Assembly (NCBI RefSeq): GCF_901709675.1
Contig: NC_051102.1
Coordinates: forward strand, 4,189,412-4,253,411
Source of the DNA: Syngnathus acus
Lineage: Eukaryota > Chordata > Actinopteri > Syngnathiformes > Syngnathidae
DNA: 64,000 bases
Reading direction: 5' to 3'
The notes beneath the pieces were generated by a model. That model ran no database searches. It had not been told where the DNA came from and saw nothing but the letters and a program-made list of their open reading frames with translations. Shown piece after piece: positions 1-21,160 of the stretch; positions within the stretch are counted from its first letter, which is position 1; each line of letters opens with the position of its first letter. The translations under genes were made by a program, and so were the position numbers.

Positions 1-6458
<6,458 letters not shown>

Positions 6459-9430
6459 CCCCAAACGACCCACCCTTTCTTAGAGGATCATCCTTTTAAG
6501 GAAGTAATCCACCTTATATATTTCTGTTTCAAATTTTTAATTCTTTGTTTTTACTTCTTAAATTGAGCCATTGGTTGACTTTTTTTTTTTTTCCCTCCAA
6601 TGTGGTGGTTTTGTTTGTTGAATGTGAACCAGGAAGCATTGCTCTACTGAAACTACTAAAAGGGGCAAATGGCTCAATATGTCAAAGATGAACAACAAAA
6701 CACGGCTTCCTGGCTCGCTACCAACGAATGTTGAATTACATCACAAACAAAATAAGTCATAAGGTTGTGAAAAGCAGAACTAGCTTTTATTTTTATGTGA
6801 CACGTGGCACAAAAACCAAAAGCAGCTGGGAAGAAGTGGGCCTAAAAAAAATGGAAGAAACATTCAAATGTTTGTTAAAAAAAGAACCCACTGAGGATGA
6901 CAACACACAAAGTGTTACTGTCATACCTCATCTGTAATATTTATCAGCTTTAACATCCTTGTTGATAAATCACCTTGTTTCATTCAGGGCTCATAAGTCG
7001 AGCGTTCAAGCCACAACAACAGAAAAGTCCAAAGATCTGACCAAAAGCAGTGTAAGGCCAGCTCCCACATACGTTCATCGCAAGCATTGCTAGAGCTGCT
7101 CTACTTTAGGCTCCATGCACATGCGGACTATAATTTGGATTTTATTTTGTTTTATTCTGCCACTAATCTAAACGGTTTGGACTGCGTTGACGATTTTTCG
7201 CACACTAATTCACGATTTTACTGTTAAGCAATATATAGTCAAGCCTCTGCGTTTCTCTTCTCCAAGCCGCATGATGTCATGTGGTATTCGGTTGGAGGGG
7301 TTGAGATATATTTGGCCTTTGTTTATCAGCGGCTCTTCCCTCTGCCTGTAGCTAAAGTTCTTTTTGCATCATAAGATCTTTTGTGAGAACTTGAGAATTC
7401 CCCAACTCAACTTCCTCTATGAAACTAGTAAATATAGTTGCAACTTTGGTTGCTTACTGACACTTTTCCAAAAAATACCCAGAAAAGAAATTTTCATTAT
7501 ATTTGAAAAGCCTAAAAGGAAAGCTTAAACAGCACTAACAATATATTGCATCATATATGATGTGCTTCTAATACTACTTGAAATGTCAGAATGGGCCAAC
7601 TTTTTGGACATTTTCCCGATAAGTCACTCAGAAGGTTAATATTCCTGGTCAGACGAAACGTCATTGTACAAGCACTTCACACAAATACCTCTTTAGTACG
7701 TTCCTGCCGGTTTATTTATTGCTGTTTGCTTGCTTTGTATGACAAACGATGGCAGTCATAAAGCCTCTGATGATGACAGGCGAACTTTAAAAAGGGACAT
7801 TTTCTTGCATGTTTTTTTTTTTTTTTTTTTACATTCCATTAGAGGTGATCTTCCACGTCACCCAATCTACTTTTTTTTTTTCGTCCTGTTATTTTAATTG
7901 AAGAAATAGAAGAATGAAAGAGAGGCTAAACTTTGTTCTCAGGGACATCACTTAACGAGACAAAACAAAACAAAAATAGTAGCATTAAGCATTTAAGATA
8001 TTGTAAATATGAAAGTGTCAATTCAGAAAATTGTAAAATTATAATTATTTATAATAAGTATGTTCTGTTTTTTTGTTTTGTTTTTTCGGAGGGGGGTGTG
8101 TGGGTGTACTTGAACTGTTTTGGATGTGGGGGATTTGACAGCATTTTTTGTTTTTTGTAAGAGCAAAGACGTTTCTCAGGTGCTCCTGTGTACATTTCTG
8201 TTTTGCTATATTTTACTGTTTGTATTTTCTTTTCTTTTTTTTACATTTGCAAAGAAAAATGTTTCCAAAAAATACAAAAGAAGCATGTAAGTTGAGGAAA
8301 ATGGGCACAGATACATTCTTAAACCTGACTATGCAGAACCACTTGGATGGCTCTTTAAGAGCGCAAGATGAGACCCGGTGGACTGAATCACTATTAGAGA
8401 GGCGGCCGGGGGGGAGGAACAACCAACCCACCGAGGTCCAGCCTGCTTTGCAATTGTACAATGCTGACTTGACTATGTTGCGGCATATGATCGAGAGCGA
8501 AACATTGAACCTGAGAAAATGCCTTTTCTGACCTATCAATGTACAAAAGATTGTTGCTTTACTTTTTTCTGGGTTTGATTCAATCAGGACTCAAAAAGCC
8601 TTTAGTGTCTTCTCAAGATGTCATCATGTGGTGGCACTCATAAAAGAGAGAACAACAGTTCAATGTTACAACTCTGAACAAACGGGATGGCCTTTTGGAT
8701 GACCTCCATTCCTTTGTTTGAATTTATTGTTTGATATCTTCCATGTCAAATTGTTTGGTCATGGGCTCACTCCGCAAGCCATTAGCCTTGTCGTGTCCAA
8801 AGCATTGGTGACATTGACGTTCTGCAGTACACTTGATTTAACCCCATGCTGCATCATTTAGAAGGTGGAAACTTCTGTATGAAGAAAGCATCCATTAAAA
8901 GAACACACGACATGTACGTACGTACTTTTGCCAGTTTAACAGGAAGCTCTCGTAAGCTGCCTTTACCGTGATTTATCTTATCAAAGCGGCAACATCGTGA
9001 CTTCCTGCCTCTTGTTTTGTCTGTTCAAGAGGAGATTCACATTTTTCCACATCCATTCTTTTTTTTTTCTTACGTTTGTAGGAGAGTACTATTTGCTGGT
9101 AGCAGTCATTCGCCTAGTTCACCAACTGTTTACCAGTTTGTTTGGTTTTCTGTTCTTTCTAACTTAAGGGAATGTTGAAAGTGTTTGTTGCCTCTTTGTG
9201 CTACTGATTATAAAAAAAAAAAGGTATTTCCAGTATTTGTCGCCACAGAAGTATGATAGCTTAACATCAACACTTTTTATTTGTATGGTTTTTTTTGGGT
9301 GCAAATTCTTGAGCTACTGTTTATAAAGCAAGAATTTATTATTATTATTTATGTATCGCTACTACCATTTTATATTGATTTGTGTTGGACTCAGTGCTTT
9401 TCTATAAATAAAGTGTTAAACACGTTACAC
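6459..9430 (+). other. zswim5: zswim5 3' untranslated region
   Basis: AT-rich sequence with many T and A runs follows the zswim5 stop codon with no splice-supported coding potential. The first full AATAAA hexamer is at 9407-9412; an ATTAAA variant lies at 8893-8898. A Pumilio-like TGTAAATA lies near 8002. The 3' end is inferred from the hexamer only. Further hexamers at 10006-10011 and 10266-10271 could give longer isoforms. Confidence 0.6.
9407..9412 (+). promoter_or_regulatory. Candidate zswim5 polyadenylation signal
   Basis: AATAAA sits about 2.95 kb after the stop codon and is followed by T/G-rich sequence (TTATTTTGTTTTAG), as expected for a cleavage site. Alternative downstream hexamers exist at 10006 and 10266. 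Confidence 0.55.
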
Positions 9431-11660
9431 AGACTTATTTTGTTTTAGATGACGTCTACTTGCAGAGGCTGATTTTTATTCTTGAATAAATGTATGTTTT
9501 GTAAATGCGGTAAGGAGGGAAGAAATTCTTGCAAGCTCGACAAAAAAGGCAAACTTCAGAGAAAGCCGCACCAAAATTTGACTTGAGGCAAATGTGCTAG
9601 CATTCCACTGTCCCTGTGCTAGACTATTAAAGGTTCCAGCAGAATAATACCAGAACATTATTTTCTTTGATTTCTAGATTTTGCATAAAGACTGTGTTCA
9701 ACTGAAAGGTTCACTATGAGAAAACGACATGACTTCATTAGTTGTCCACATTGTTGGCTCTAAGAACACAGCATCCACGTGGGTTGCTGATTTTAAAAAA
9801 ATGAGTGCGGAAACGAGGCACAAATTGCAAAATGTGTATCTTGTAAATATGTGGTTTGAGATCATTTTGCAAAATGTGTATCTTATGGCTGTGGTTTGAG
9901 TTCACAGTTTCCAGCTGTGTTTGAATGGAATCTTCATGCACAGTGAAGGCAATTAGTTTTAGATTGGAAGAACATGTTCTGCAACACTGACACTTTTGGC
10001 ATTGCAATAAACACGAATGGTGTCAGTGTGTGTGGCCTGCCATTGGCCAACTTTTTGTTTTTTTGTTTTTTTTTGTTTTTTTAGTTCCTGTCACTCGTCT
10101 GAAAGTTAACTCTCTACACTGGTAGATCACGAGTGAATAAATGATTCCTTCACCTGTGGATTGGATTTGCTACATGTGGCTGAAACTTGGCATTGTCAGT
10201 GACTTTTGTGCTGTCTCAGAACTGTTGCGATTGTTTAGAACAAAAACTGTTATAGTCGTAAGGGAAATAAACGCTCACATCTGTTGTCCTTAGCAAACGT
10301 TTGCCAAGAGGCTTTTTAATTTTCATTTATGCAAATTTAATGCAGTCTGTTTCTGGTCCCACACATCAATCCGGACACACTCTTGATCTTGACATGTCTT
10401 ATTGTCTACCCGGCTGCATTGTTGAAGATGTGACTCAGATGATATGACTGTTTTATCTCTACCATGTAACATTACTAGACAGTGTGCTCCCACACAAAAC
10501 TGAAAAATAGATTTTTTTTTTTTTTCTCTGATTTCTTTTTCTTTTGTCACAAACCATGTGTTCCTTTTTAGCCCTGTTAACAACATTCTTAACATTCCCC
10601 AGTCCAATTATCCTGAAGCTCAAACCCAAATGAAACCCTTTTATGTCATTCCCTTATGTAAAAAGGAAAAAAAAGACAAATTTACAGGAATGAAAATCTT
10701 GGTGGGCTCCAATCTGGGTTTAAACCCCTTCACAGTACCAAAGATGCACTTTTATGATTGATTGATTGATTGATTTAAGCTAAACTAGCTAGCTCGGCTT
10801 AGAGCTCTTGATCGCAATCTGTACATATACTGTATACGTGATCCATCTTCGAGGTGGTCTGAGAGGTTCTCCATTTAGTTCCACACTATGCAGTCCTACC
10901 TTTACCCTAGAAAAGCTTCAGCTGTGTTAATTCCAAATATTTCACCCTTCATAGCAACCAGATTAGAACTAAATGAAGCATGTTGAGGCTGATGCACTTT
11001 CATCAATCTTTCACTCATTTATCTCTAATCAGAATGTTTTTCTTCTATCCCTCCTTCAATGCCCCTTTTTCATTCATTACAGATTTTTGCAGAGCCATAA
11101 AACTAGACAATCAGGCCATCAAGATGCGTTAAGTGCACACTGTGGGTGTGCGGAGTAAATTCATCACAATGTGCATGTGCAGAACTAGATTGATTGGGGC
11201 ACGGAATATGGGGAAAATTTATATCAATTATCTACAAAAAATGTAGATGTGATTGCTTACATGCACACGCACACACAATCTCTCTGGCCTCCAAATTATG
11301 AAAGAACAACAAAAAAAGTTTTGAAAAGCTTTAGCTTTGTTCTACCTTAACCTCCTGGGCTTAGAGACATGCATTCATTAATATCATTATTACTGAGATG
11401 CAAAGTAGACATGCTGTCTAGCATTGTGCAATTTTAAACACTTCCCAATTGTCTTCATTAAAATTCTCTGACACTTCTCCATCAAAATACACAAAGGATA
11501 AAGAATTACAGGAAAATTGATGCCCACTGTCATGTCACACATCAATTATAACAGCCCACACCAAAATGAGCAACAAATCGAATGACTTTTTGCCATCACT
11601 GGCTAATGTTGCTACACAGTACAGCTGCAGCAAACTTCATTGAGCAATCGCCATACAGAT
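9431..11660. other. Intergenic, zswim5-urod (part 1)
   Basis: No exon-like sequence was seen. It contains a 42-bp tandem duplication (9825-9907), two further AATAAA hexamers (10006, 10266) that may end longer zswim5 transcripts, T-rich runs near 10055 and 10512, and a short TGAT repeat near 10757. Confidence 0.5.
9825..9907. repeat. Two-unit 42-bp tandem duplication
   Basis: A unit starting TTGCAAAATGTGTATCTT at 9825 starts again at 9867. The copies have diverged in the middle (GTAAATATG versus ATGGCTG), and both then read GTGGTTTGAG. It lies downstream of the first zswim5 polyadenylation hexamer. Confidence 0.8.
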
Positions 11661-12068
11661 TACCGTATTTTCCGGACGATAAAGCATACCGGACTATAAG
11701 GCGCACCTTCAATGAATGGCCCATTTTCAAACTTTGTCCTTATATAAGGCGCACCGGACTATAAGGCGCACCATTAATGCATCATGTCAGATTTTTAATC
11801 CAAATCAAATCATTCTCCATTTTATCTTTTTTATTTCAACTTCAGATGCAACAAATTACTTTATAATCACAAAATAATGATCCATAGTCGTTTTGATTCA
11901 TGATTCGTAGTTTTCAGCGGGCCACTTATGATTGATTTCATGACACAATGCTTCGGGCCAGTTTAAATTTAGGAATTTAGTCCTTATATAAGGCGCACCG
12001 GACTATAAGTCAGCTTTTGAGAAAATTTTAGGTTTATAGGTGCGCCTTATAGTCCAGAAAATACGGTA
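11661..12068 (+). mobile_element. TA-flanked palindromic MITE, copy A
   Basis: The element is bounded by TACCGTATTTTCCGGAC and, inverted, GTCCAGAAAATACGGTA, with GGCGCACC modules repeated at both ends. The interior is about 250 bp of AT-rich sequence (ATGCATCATGTCAGATT). There is no coding capacity. TA at both borders suggests TA target duplication of the Tc1/mariner type, which is inference. Full-length relatives are copies B and C. Confidence 0.85.
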
Positions 12069-12802
12069 CTGTCGATCACATTTTCACTTATGGAGGCAGC
12101 ACTTCCAACACAAAGCTGTCAAATTACACATGTACTGTACTCTATACATACAAAGTGGGTTGTGTGTGCACTTGGGTGGATGCGTGTGTGTTTGGGGGTG
12201 GTTGCTGATAAAACACTGATAGTGTCCATCTATGGAACATGATGTACAGCCTGCTGTCTCTTCAGGCAGATTGGATTCTCGGGGCGATGGGGCCTGGCCC
12301 TCCCTCAAATGTGTACATTAGCTGCACAGACACATCATTCGATCCAGATGTCATTGTATTGTAGTATTTGTGGTAATTATGAACAGAAAAGTCCAAACGG
12401 GCAAGCACCAATACACATAACATACTGGAGATAGTATGAACACACTGTATACAAATTATTATCCGGGCAAAGCCTTTAAGGGCGACCTGCATGTAGAAAT
12501 TGATTTTCATTTCTAAAGAGCAGCAATTCATTTTTAAATGTGTCTCTTTTCCATACACACTTTGTTCCCTGCTGACCCACTGACACACACACCCCAAGCT
12601 GTTTCTCTCTCTTACCTGACAATCAGCCACAGTTTTTGTCCGAGTGTCTCTGCTATAACACAAAAGCGGCCACAACAAAAGCCAGTGTGTGTGATGTGCT
12701 TATGGTACTCAAGCGACACAAAAGCAAGCGATGAAAGGCCACCTTCATTTAAGCAAGAATCACTTCTCCATCCACATGGTGATGAATTCAGATGCTTTAA
12801 TC

Positions 12803-12843
12803 TGTGTGTGTGTGTGTGTGCGTGTGTGTGTGTGTCTGTCTGT
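12803..12843. repeat. GT/CA microsatellite
   Basis: TG dinucleotides interrupted by CG and CTG, followed by TCTGTCTG. Confidence 0.85.
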
Positions 12844-12925
12844 TTTTCATCTATCTGTATTGTATACAGTTGTTCATGATGGTTAAACCCACAAATAAGC
12901 ATTTTGTCCACCCATAATTCCATGC

Positions 12926-12943
12926 CCCCCCCCCCCCCCCCCC
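12926..12943. repeat. Homopolymer C run
   Basis: An uninterrupted C run followed by six A. Length is likely uncertain in the assembly. Confidence 0.85.
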
Positions 12944-14290
12944 AAAAAAGCACAAAAATGTCATCTATTTTTCATCTATATGGCGGGAAGTGAACTGCAA
13001 ACAGTGCAGGAAGGAATTGGCGCATTGGCATTCATACAAAAAATGTCGAAAAGAATTCCTTCAGTCTTAAAATACAATTCCCATGAGTATTTGGAGTTTG
13101 CATTCCAACACAACAACAACTGGAAACAACAACCGGATTTAATGGAATCTGCTTATGTGGTGGTGTTATCAGCTGCTGCCTCACTGAGAAAAAAAAAACA
13201 CTATTTGGGATTATGTGATCTTGTTTTGTAATTCCTCCTATAAAACACCTCGCTCTATCCTGATTACATTGATATTTCATTCACATTTTTTTCCAAGCAT
13301 CTTTTGTTTGGCCCATCCATCCCTCCATTCATTTTCAACGCCGCTTAACCACATTACAGTAAATAATTGTTTACGTCAAATATGGCTACATTGTGTCTTG
13401 CTGCTTTGATCCTACCAAGTTGAAATTCAAAATTCCATTCTAAAAATCACAACAGTACAGTCAAACATATACACATAAGGCTTAGCTATATATGCATATG
13501 AGTAGCTCGGAGAGTCAACAAATACATTCAGAACATAATCATACATTCCTGTACAGTAAGAAAATAATCTGTTTGCTCCCCTCTTCACACACACACACCC
13601 CATAAAACTGATTCTACAGAGACAATTCCCCTCCTGGAACTATTTGGCCAACCCTGCATTTTACACCAAAGCTGCTTTTAAGATGATGCGCTTTGATTGA
13701 ATCTGTTACAGCTTAAAGCTTTATCTCTACTTGTATTTCTGCAGCTCTTCAGGGTACTTGGAAGTGTACCATTGCACCATTAATAGTAATGTCGTCTTTC
13801 AATATGAATGTGTTTGTCATGTACACATACTTGCGGGAATGGGGTCATTCCCATTCAAAATCCCAAAACATAATCCACTCCCACCGGATTGATACATTTG
13901 AGATTAATAGAGAATCTTGTCTTAGAAAGCCATTTGTTGATACTTAAAAGCTACGTTGAGTGGAGAGAGTGATTTTATGTACATATTCTGTTTTTGAGAA
14001 GTGCATAATGTTCAAGTGGTTGGACAAAGTGGTTTTATGTTTTCTCCTTCACCCCCAATATATAGTCTTAAGAGTCATGAACGATTATATAGTGTACACT
14101 GTCCAAACTACTGAGGCAATAAAAATAATCTCTTTAAATCCAAAATAGTACATATATTTGAAAAACCTTGTATATGACGCTACAGGTTTACAATTGATTG
14201 TTTAATTTCAAATCCATTGTGTATGAAGGGAAATTCAATGAAACTGTGTCAAGTCACATGACCAATTCAAATTCAATCACCATTTCCCTG

Positions 14291-14300
14291 TTTATTTATT
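14291..14300 (-). promoter_or_regulatory. urod polyadenylation signal
   Basis: TTTATTTATT on the plus strand reads AATAAATAAA on the minus strand, about 70 bases after the urod stop codon. This implies a very short 3'UTR. Confidence 0.65.
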
Positions 14301-14367
14301 TAGGATTCTTACAAAAGAACATTAATCCAACATTTTACATTCTTGATGATCTTTTTCCAATCCCTGT

Positions 14368-17655
<3,288 letters not shown>

Positions 17656-17775
17656 GTCGGCCAAGCTGTGGAACAGACAAGCTTTTTGATTTGGAAGACG
17701 TCTGCTGGGACATGCACCACCTCTACTAACACTTTTACTCGGGCAGACTCCCGTAGCAACTGTCACTCGCAGGGC

Positions 17776-17799
17776 GCGGCCATCTTGGACTCACGTGAC
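17776..17799 (-). promoter_or_regulatory. urod core promoter: YY1 motif and CACGTGA E-box
   Basis: Plus-strand GCGGCCATCTTGG (17776-17788) reads CCAAGATGGCCGC on the gene strand, a YY1 site. TCACGTGAC (17791-17799) is a USF/TFE-type E-box. Both lie 120-145 bases upstream of the urod ATG in a small CpG-containing patch. The placement fits YY1-driven housekeeping promoters, but no start site was mapped. Confidence 0.55.
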
Positions 17800-17865
17800 G
17801 ACAGCAGAAACGTCAAACATTTCAAAATAAAAGAAGACATTCTAAAATGGTCGAAATGTATTTGA

Positions 17866-17980
17866 ATTTCCTGGTTTTCTCCCACATTCCAAAAACATGA
17901 ATGTATGTATAATTTCAAGAGTCTAAAATTGTTTATAGAGAGAGTGTGGATGTATATGCCCTGTGAACTGCAATACACCA
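17866..17980 (+). repeat. Decayed fish non-LTR retrotransposon tail fragment
   Basis: Text such as GTTTTCTCCCACATTCCAAA, then GAGTCTAAAATTG, then ATATGCCCTGTGAACTGC follows the order of a widespread fish retroposon 3' region. Related fragments lie at 23934, 50250 and 55748. The family is recognised from memory only. Confidence 0.5.
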
Positions 17981-18144
17981 ACCTGCATTTTTTTTTATAT
18001 TTGTAATTGGAGGTCTAGTAATGACTAATTAAGTATGGGTCATTGGTCGCGCCTCATTTTACAGGAGGCTGACATAATTCTGCTACCCAAGACAAAAAGC
18101 AGACAAATCACCGGATCACAAATTTGATGGATCAATGAATACAG

Positions 18145-18807
18145 CACAATGCCCAAATTCTGGCCCGCGGGCCAAATCCGGACAGTGTCGAAATTTAGAC
18201 CGCCCCAAAGTCAAATCAATAATATATCAAAAATCAATAATATGCGGCCCACTGGCACTGTCGCAGGGACCTGCGCGCCACCGAAATGAAGCGCGTACGA
18301 ACGGGAACGCGCACATGAGCGAGCGCTCATGATCGGGCGCGAGCGCGTTCTCACCTGCCCCTTCCCAGTTCACGCGCACACAGGTGTCCTTTTGCGAGAT
18401 AATCCGTGATCCAAACATTTCCTCAATCAAATGTCTGCACACCAAGGATTAAGAGGACGCTAAACTCAGAGACGCTGCACAGGGAAAAGCAAAATAACCC
18501 ACGGACGACTGGTGAGAGCGCTGTTTACTTACTACTAACTACACTAATGCACGTCCGCGCCGCACACTCATATTGATCCCAGTTAAAAAGATAAAACGGA
18601 GATTTATTTAATCTGGATTAAAAATCTAGTAATACAATTGACAATAAATTCTAATTTGCAATTACCTATATGCAGACAGCAAAGGATATAGTTGCATATT
18701 TACAAGTTAATTTACAATGGTAATGGTTCGAGGAATGGTCTGAATGGTTGGCCCCATTTTCATCTCACCAAATCTGGCCCTCTTTGCAAAACGTTTGGAC
18801 ACCACTG
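18145..18807. mobile_element. Non-autonomous hAT-like element, about 660 bp
   Basis: It starts CACAATGCCCAAATTCTGG with GGCCCGCGGGCC and ends CAAAACGTTTGGACACCACTG, matching the hAT-like ends in this window in inverted orientation. The centre (18260-18400) is CpG-rich (GCGCGAGCGCG) and unlike the flanks. No open transposase frame and no clear 8-bp target duplication were found (flanks GAATACAG and ACCTAAAT differ). Confidence 0.6.
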
Positions 18808-18950
18808 ACCTAAATAATGCAGGTGAAAGATTTTACTATGTTATTAATGAATATAAAATGGAATTATTTGCAATTAGCTTTGTCATGATTTTAATACTGT
18901 CAAATGTATTGATGGGAAGCAACACAGTCAAATGTCAAAGCCATCAGTCA

Positions 18951-20745
18951 TTTATTTTACTTTGGCACGAAGAGTAGAAAAAAGGTCACAGACAGTACAC
19001 AGTTAAGACATTTATCAAACTCATGCACCTCACATTCCTACAAGCTGATTAATAAATAGTTGGATTTACAGTGTCGTCACTATGGTCACATGGTAGTTCA
19101 CAAATAACCTGATTGGAGGAGTGTCATATAAACGCATACATGTTCACACAAAGAGGAAAGTATAGTTTGTAAACCTGGACAGTAAACACTCTTAAATCTA
19201 ACACTTTCAAAACTGCTGTACATGCACAATGCTTTTTTTTTTTTTTTTAAGTCGATTATGGGATGTATCCATTACCACGCATAGTAATCAGGAATAAAGT
19301 GTGCCTCTGTGTAAGAATTGACACTTTCACCAAACTTGGCATACTTACTGGAAGCTCCACACAATATTGCATAATTATCTACATGAAAAAAAAATAGGTC
19401 CGTGTTTTGAGAAATGCACTTATTTCAGTGTTTGCCAAAAGTTAGAAGAGACAATTGATACTGTTGTCTGTGGTAAAAAGGCAAGAAGCCAACAATTAAT
19501 TTTGTAATAATATACAGTATTTATATTTCATGGTCCACATCTACTATTTGGGTGTAAAATGAAAATAAATAGTATAAAACACACACAAAACCTTTGGAGA
19601 GATAGGTGTAAATTACAAGTTACAAGCAAACAGCTAAAGCGCAAACATTTTAAGAGGAGTGAAAAATAACTTAAATTAGGTTTACCTAGCTACTGGCTGG
19701 ACCGTATTTACCTCACAGGTTCGATGGTATCAACATTTCCACAAGTGGTGGCAAGTGAGATGGTTCGTTAAGGTTGTGTGTAATAAGTGAGAAATGTGAG
19801 CACAGTTTGGTGGCATCTGGTCCAACATAGTACACCATCAAAATTTGTGATTAAATACATAGCAGTGATTCTCAATGCTGTACTAGTACCACTGGTGGTG
19901 CGTGGGCTCCCTCTAGTGGTATGCAAAAGAATCACTGCCTAAATATAGTACAGTTGCATTTCGTTATTTAGTGCAATACATTTGCATGACATTTTCAAGA
20001 CACATTTGACACATTTAACAGTTTTCTAGATGATCTTATCTTGGCTCTTCTTTGGGATGGGATGTTTCACTTGAGATGATTTATATTTTAAATGGTTTGA
20101 GTGTTATTTGATATGACATAAATGAGACTATATGACAGCTCAATTTAGTCTCATAAAAATGGGCAAGTATTCAAAGCCCAATGTTTCTTTGCGGTGTTTC
20201 CAGTCCTGCTTACAGCCAGTCTAATTTTCTCTACAGTAGTGTCCATTTCAAGGAAGCACGAGCCATTAACTGGCAATATAATCCCCATCTGCATCGCTAC
20301 CTCTATACACATGCTAGCTCCACTGCGACCCATTACATTAGCACGTCTCAGTGGGCTCACAAATTGCTTGCACAACAACAAAAGTAACAGAGATTCTCTT
20401 TTCCATTCACCCCCATCAGTGTTTTTAGCACTGCACTTAATTCATTAAATGATGGGGGGAAAAAAAGCATTTGCACACCAACTTCATCTCATTTCACTTG
20501 AACTCTAAAGCACACACCTCAAGGTCTGTAGTTAACGTGCACAGAAGACATGAGAGCAAAGTGCAAATTCCAGTTCATTGCCTCCATACTGGACTTTAGA
20601 GTTTAGATTGACTTGCTACTAACTAGTCTCAGTAGGTAATGCAAAGGCATCAATATTCAGTTAACCTCCAGCTACCTGTCAGGCGTGAAGAAAACATTTG
20701 GAACCAACAGGGCCAGGAATCAATCCAGCAATCTTCTGCGTCCAG
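18951..20745 (-). other. pkia: Probable pkia 3'UTR
   Basis: This stretch lies downstream of the pkia stop, is AT-rich and has no other gene. TTTATT at 18951-18956 gives AATAAA on the minus strand, making a 3'UTR of about 1.8 kb possible; mammalian PKIA also has a long 3'UTR. It includes a small palindromic repeat at 19862-19938. The extent is inferred. Confidence 0.35.
19862..19938. mobile_element. Miniature inverted-repeat element, about 77 bp
   Basis: GCAGTGATTCT at the left end is the reverse complement of AGAATCACTGC at the right end. Between them lies GTACCACTGGTGGTGCGTGG and CTCCCTCTAGTGGTA, as in fish hAT-type repeats carrying the TGGTTCTCAAACT/GTACC motif. Non-coding. Confidence 0.55.
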
Positions 20746-21160
20746 TTAGCTGTTCTTCTGCGCCGCCTCTCTTTGAGCCGAGGAGGATGAGCTTTGAGTG
20801 TCATCGGAGTCATTTGCATCTGAGAGTAGAGGAAGTTTTATTATTATCTCGGTCTAAATCAAAATGTATCTTCAAAAGGCAGCAGTTTCATGTGAATTTG
20901 ATCTGTAGTCCTAATTCTCAGTATTAGGATTAAATTGGCAGTTCAAAAACTTTGAATACCATAAATGCTACTAGTACAATAGCTGATGGTAGTTTACCTC
21001 CCCCTCCTGCATTAATGTGAAGCTGGGATAGGGACAGAGTAAGAGAGAGCTCTCGGCCTTCAGGGTCAGTGGGACTGTGCAGGATGTCATGCAGGGCGTT
21101 CCTACGCCCAGTCCTGCCAGATGCAATGAAGTCGGCGTACGTGACTTCAACATCAGACAT
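20746..21160 (-). CDS. pkia: pkia, cAMP-dependent protein kinase inhibitor alpha, complete
   Basis: Two coding exons, 20998-21160 and 20746-20819, split by a 178-bp intron in phase 1, give 78 residues (human PKIA 76). The N-terminal pseudosubstrate region reads TYADFIASGRTGRRNALHD: the Phe and Arg contacts and the RRNA core, with Ala where a substrate would have Ser, are intact. This peptide occupies the catalytic site of PKA. Residues 38-49 (ELSLTLSLSQLHI) keep the Leu spacing of the nuclear export signal that removes PKA catalytic subunit from the nucleus. The acidic, Ser-rich tail DANDSDDTQSSSSSAQREAA matches the PKIA C-terminus. The first residues MSDVEVTYADF favour PKIA over PKIB or PKIG. 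The ATG has G at -3, but two out-of-frame ATGs lie just upstream. Confidence 0.93.

Larger units (their letters stand above)
12069..14290. other. Intergenic, zswim5-urod (part 2)
   Basis: No supported gene. It holds a GT microsatellite near 12803-12843, an approximately 18-base C run near 12926-12943, and a CCATCCATCCCTCCATTC stretch near 13313 that resembles the tail of fish retroposons. Confidence 0.5.

Noticed and set aside
8148-8531. 127-codon open frame in the zswim5 3'UTR
   Set aside because: Its first part is a T-rich run giving Phe/Leu/Cys, with no known homology, and it lies before the first polyadenylation signal.
12980-13231. 83-codon open frame between zswim5 and urod
   Set aside because: Unrecognised sequence, no promoter, splice or polyadenylation context, and within chance expectation for this length of DNA.
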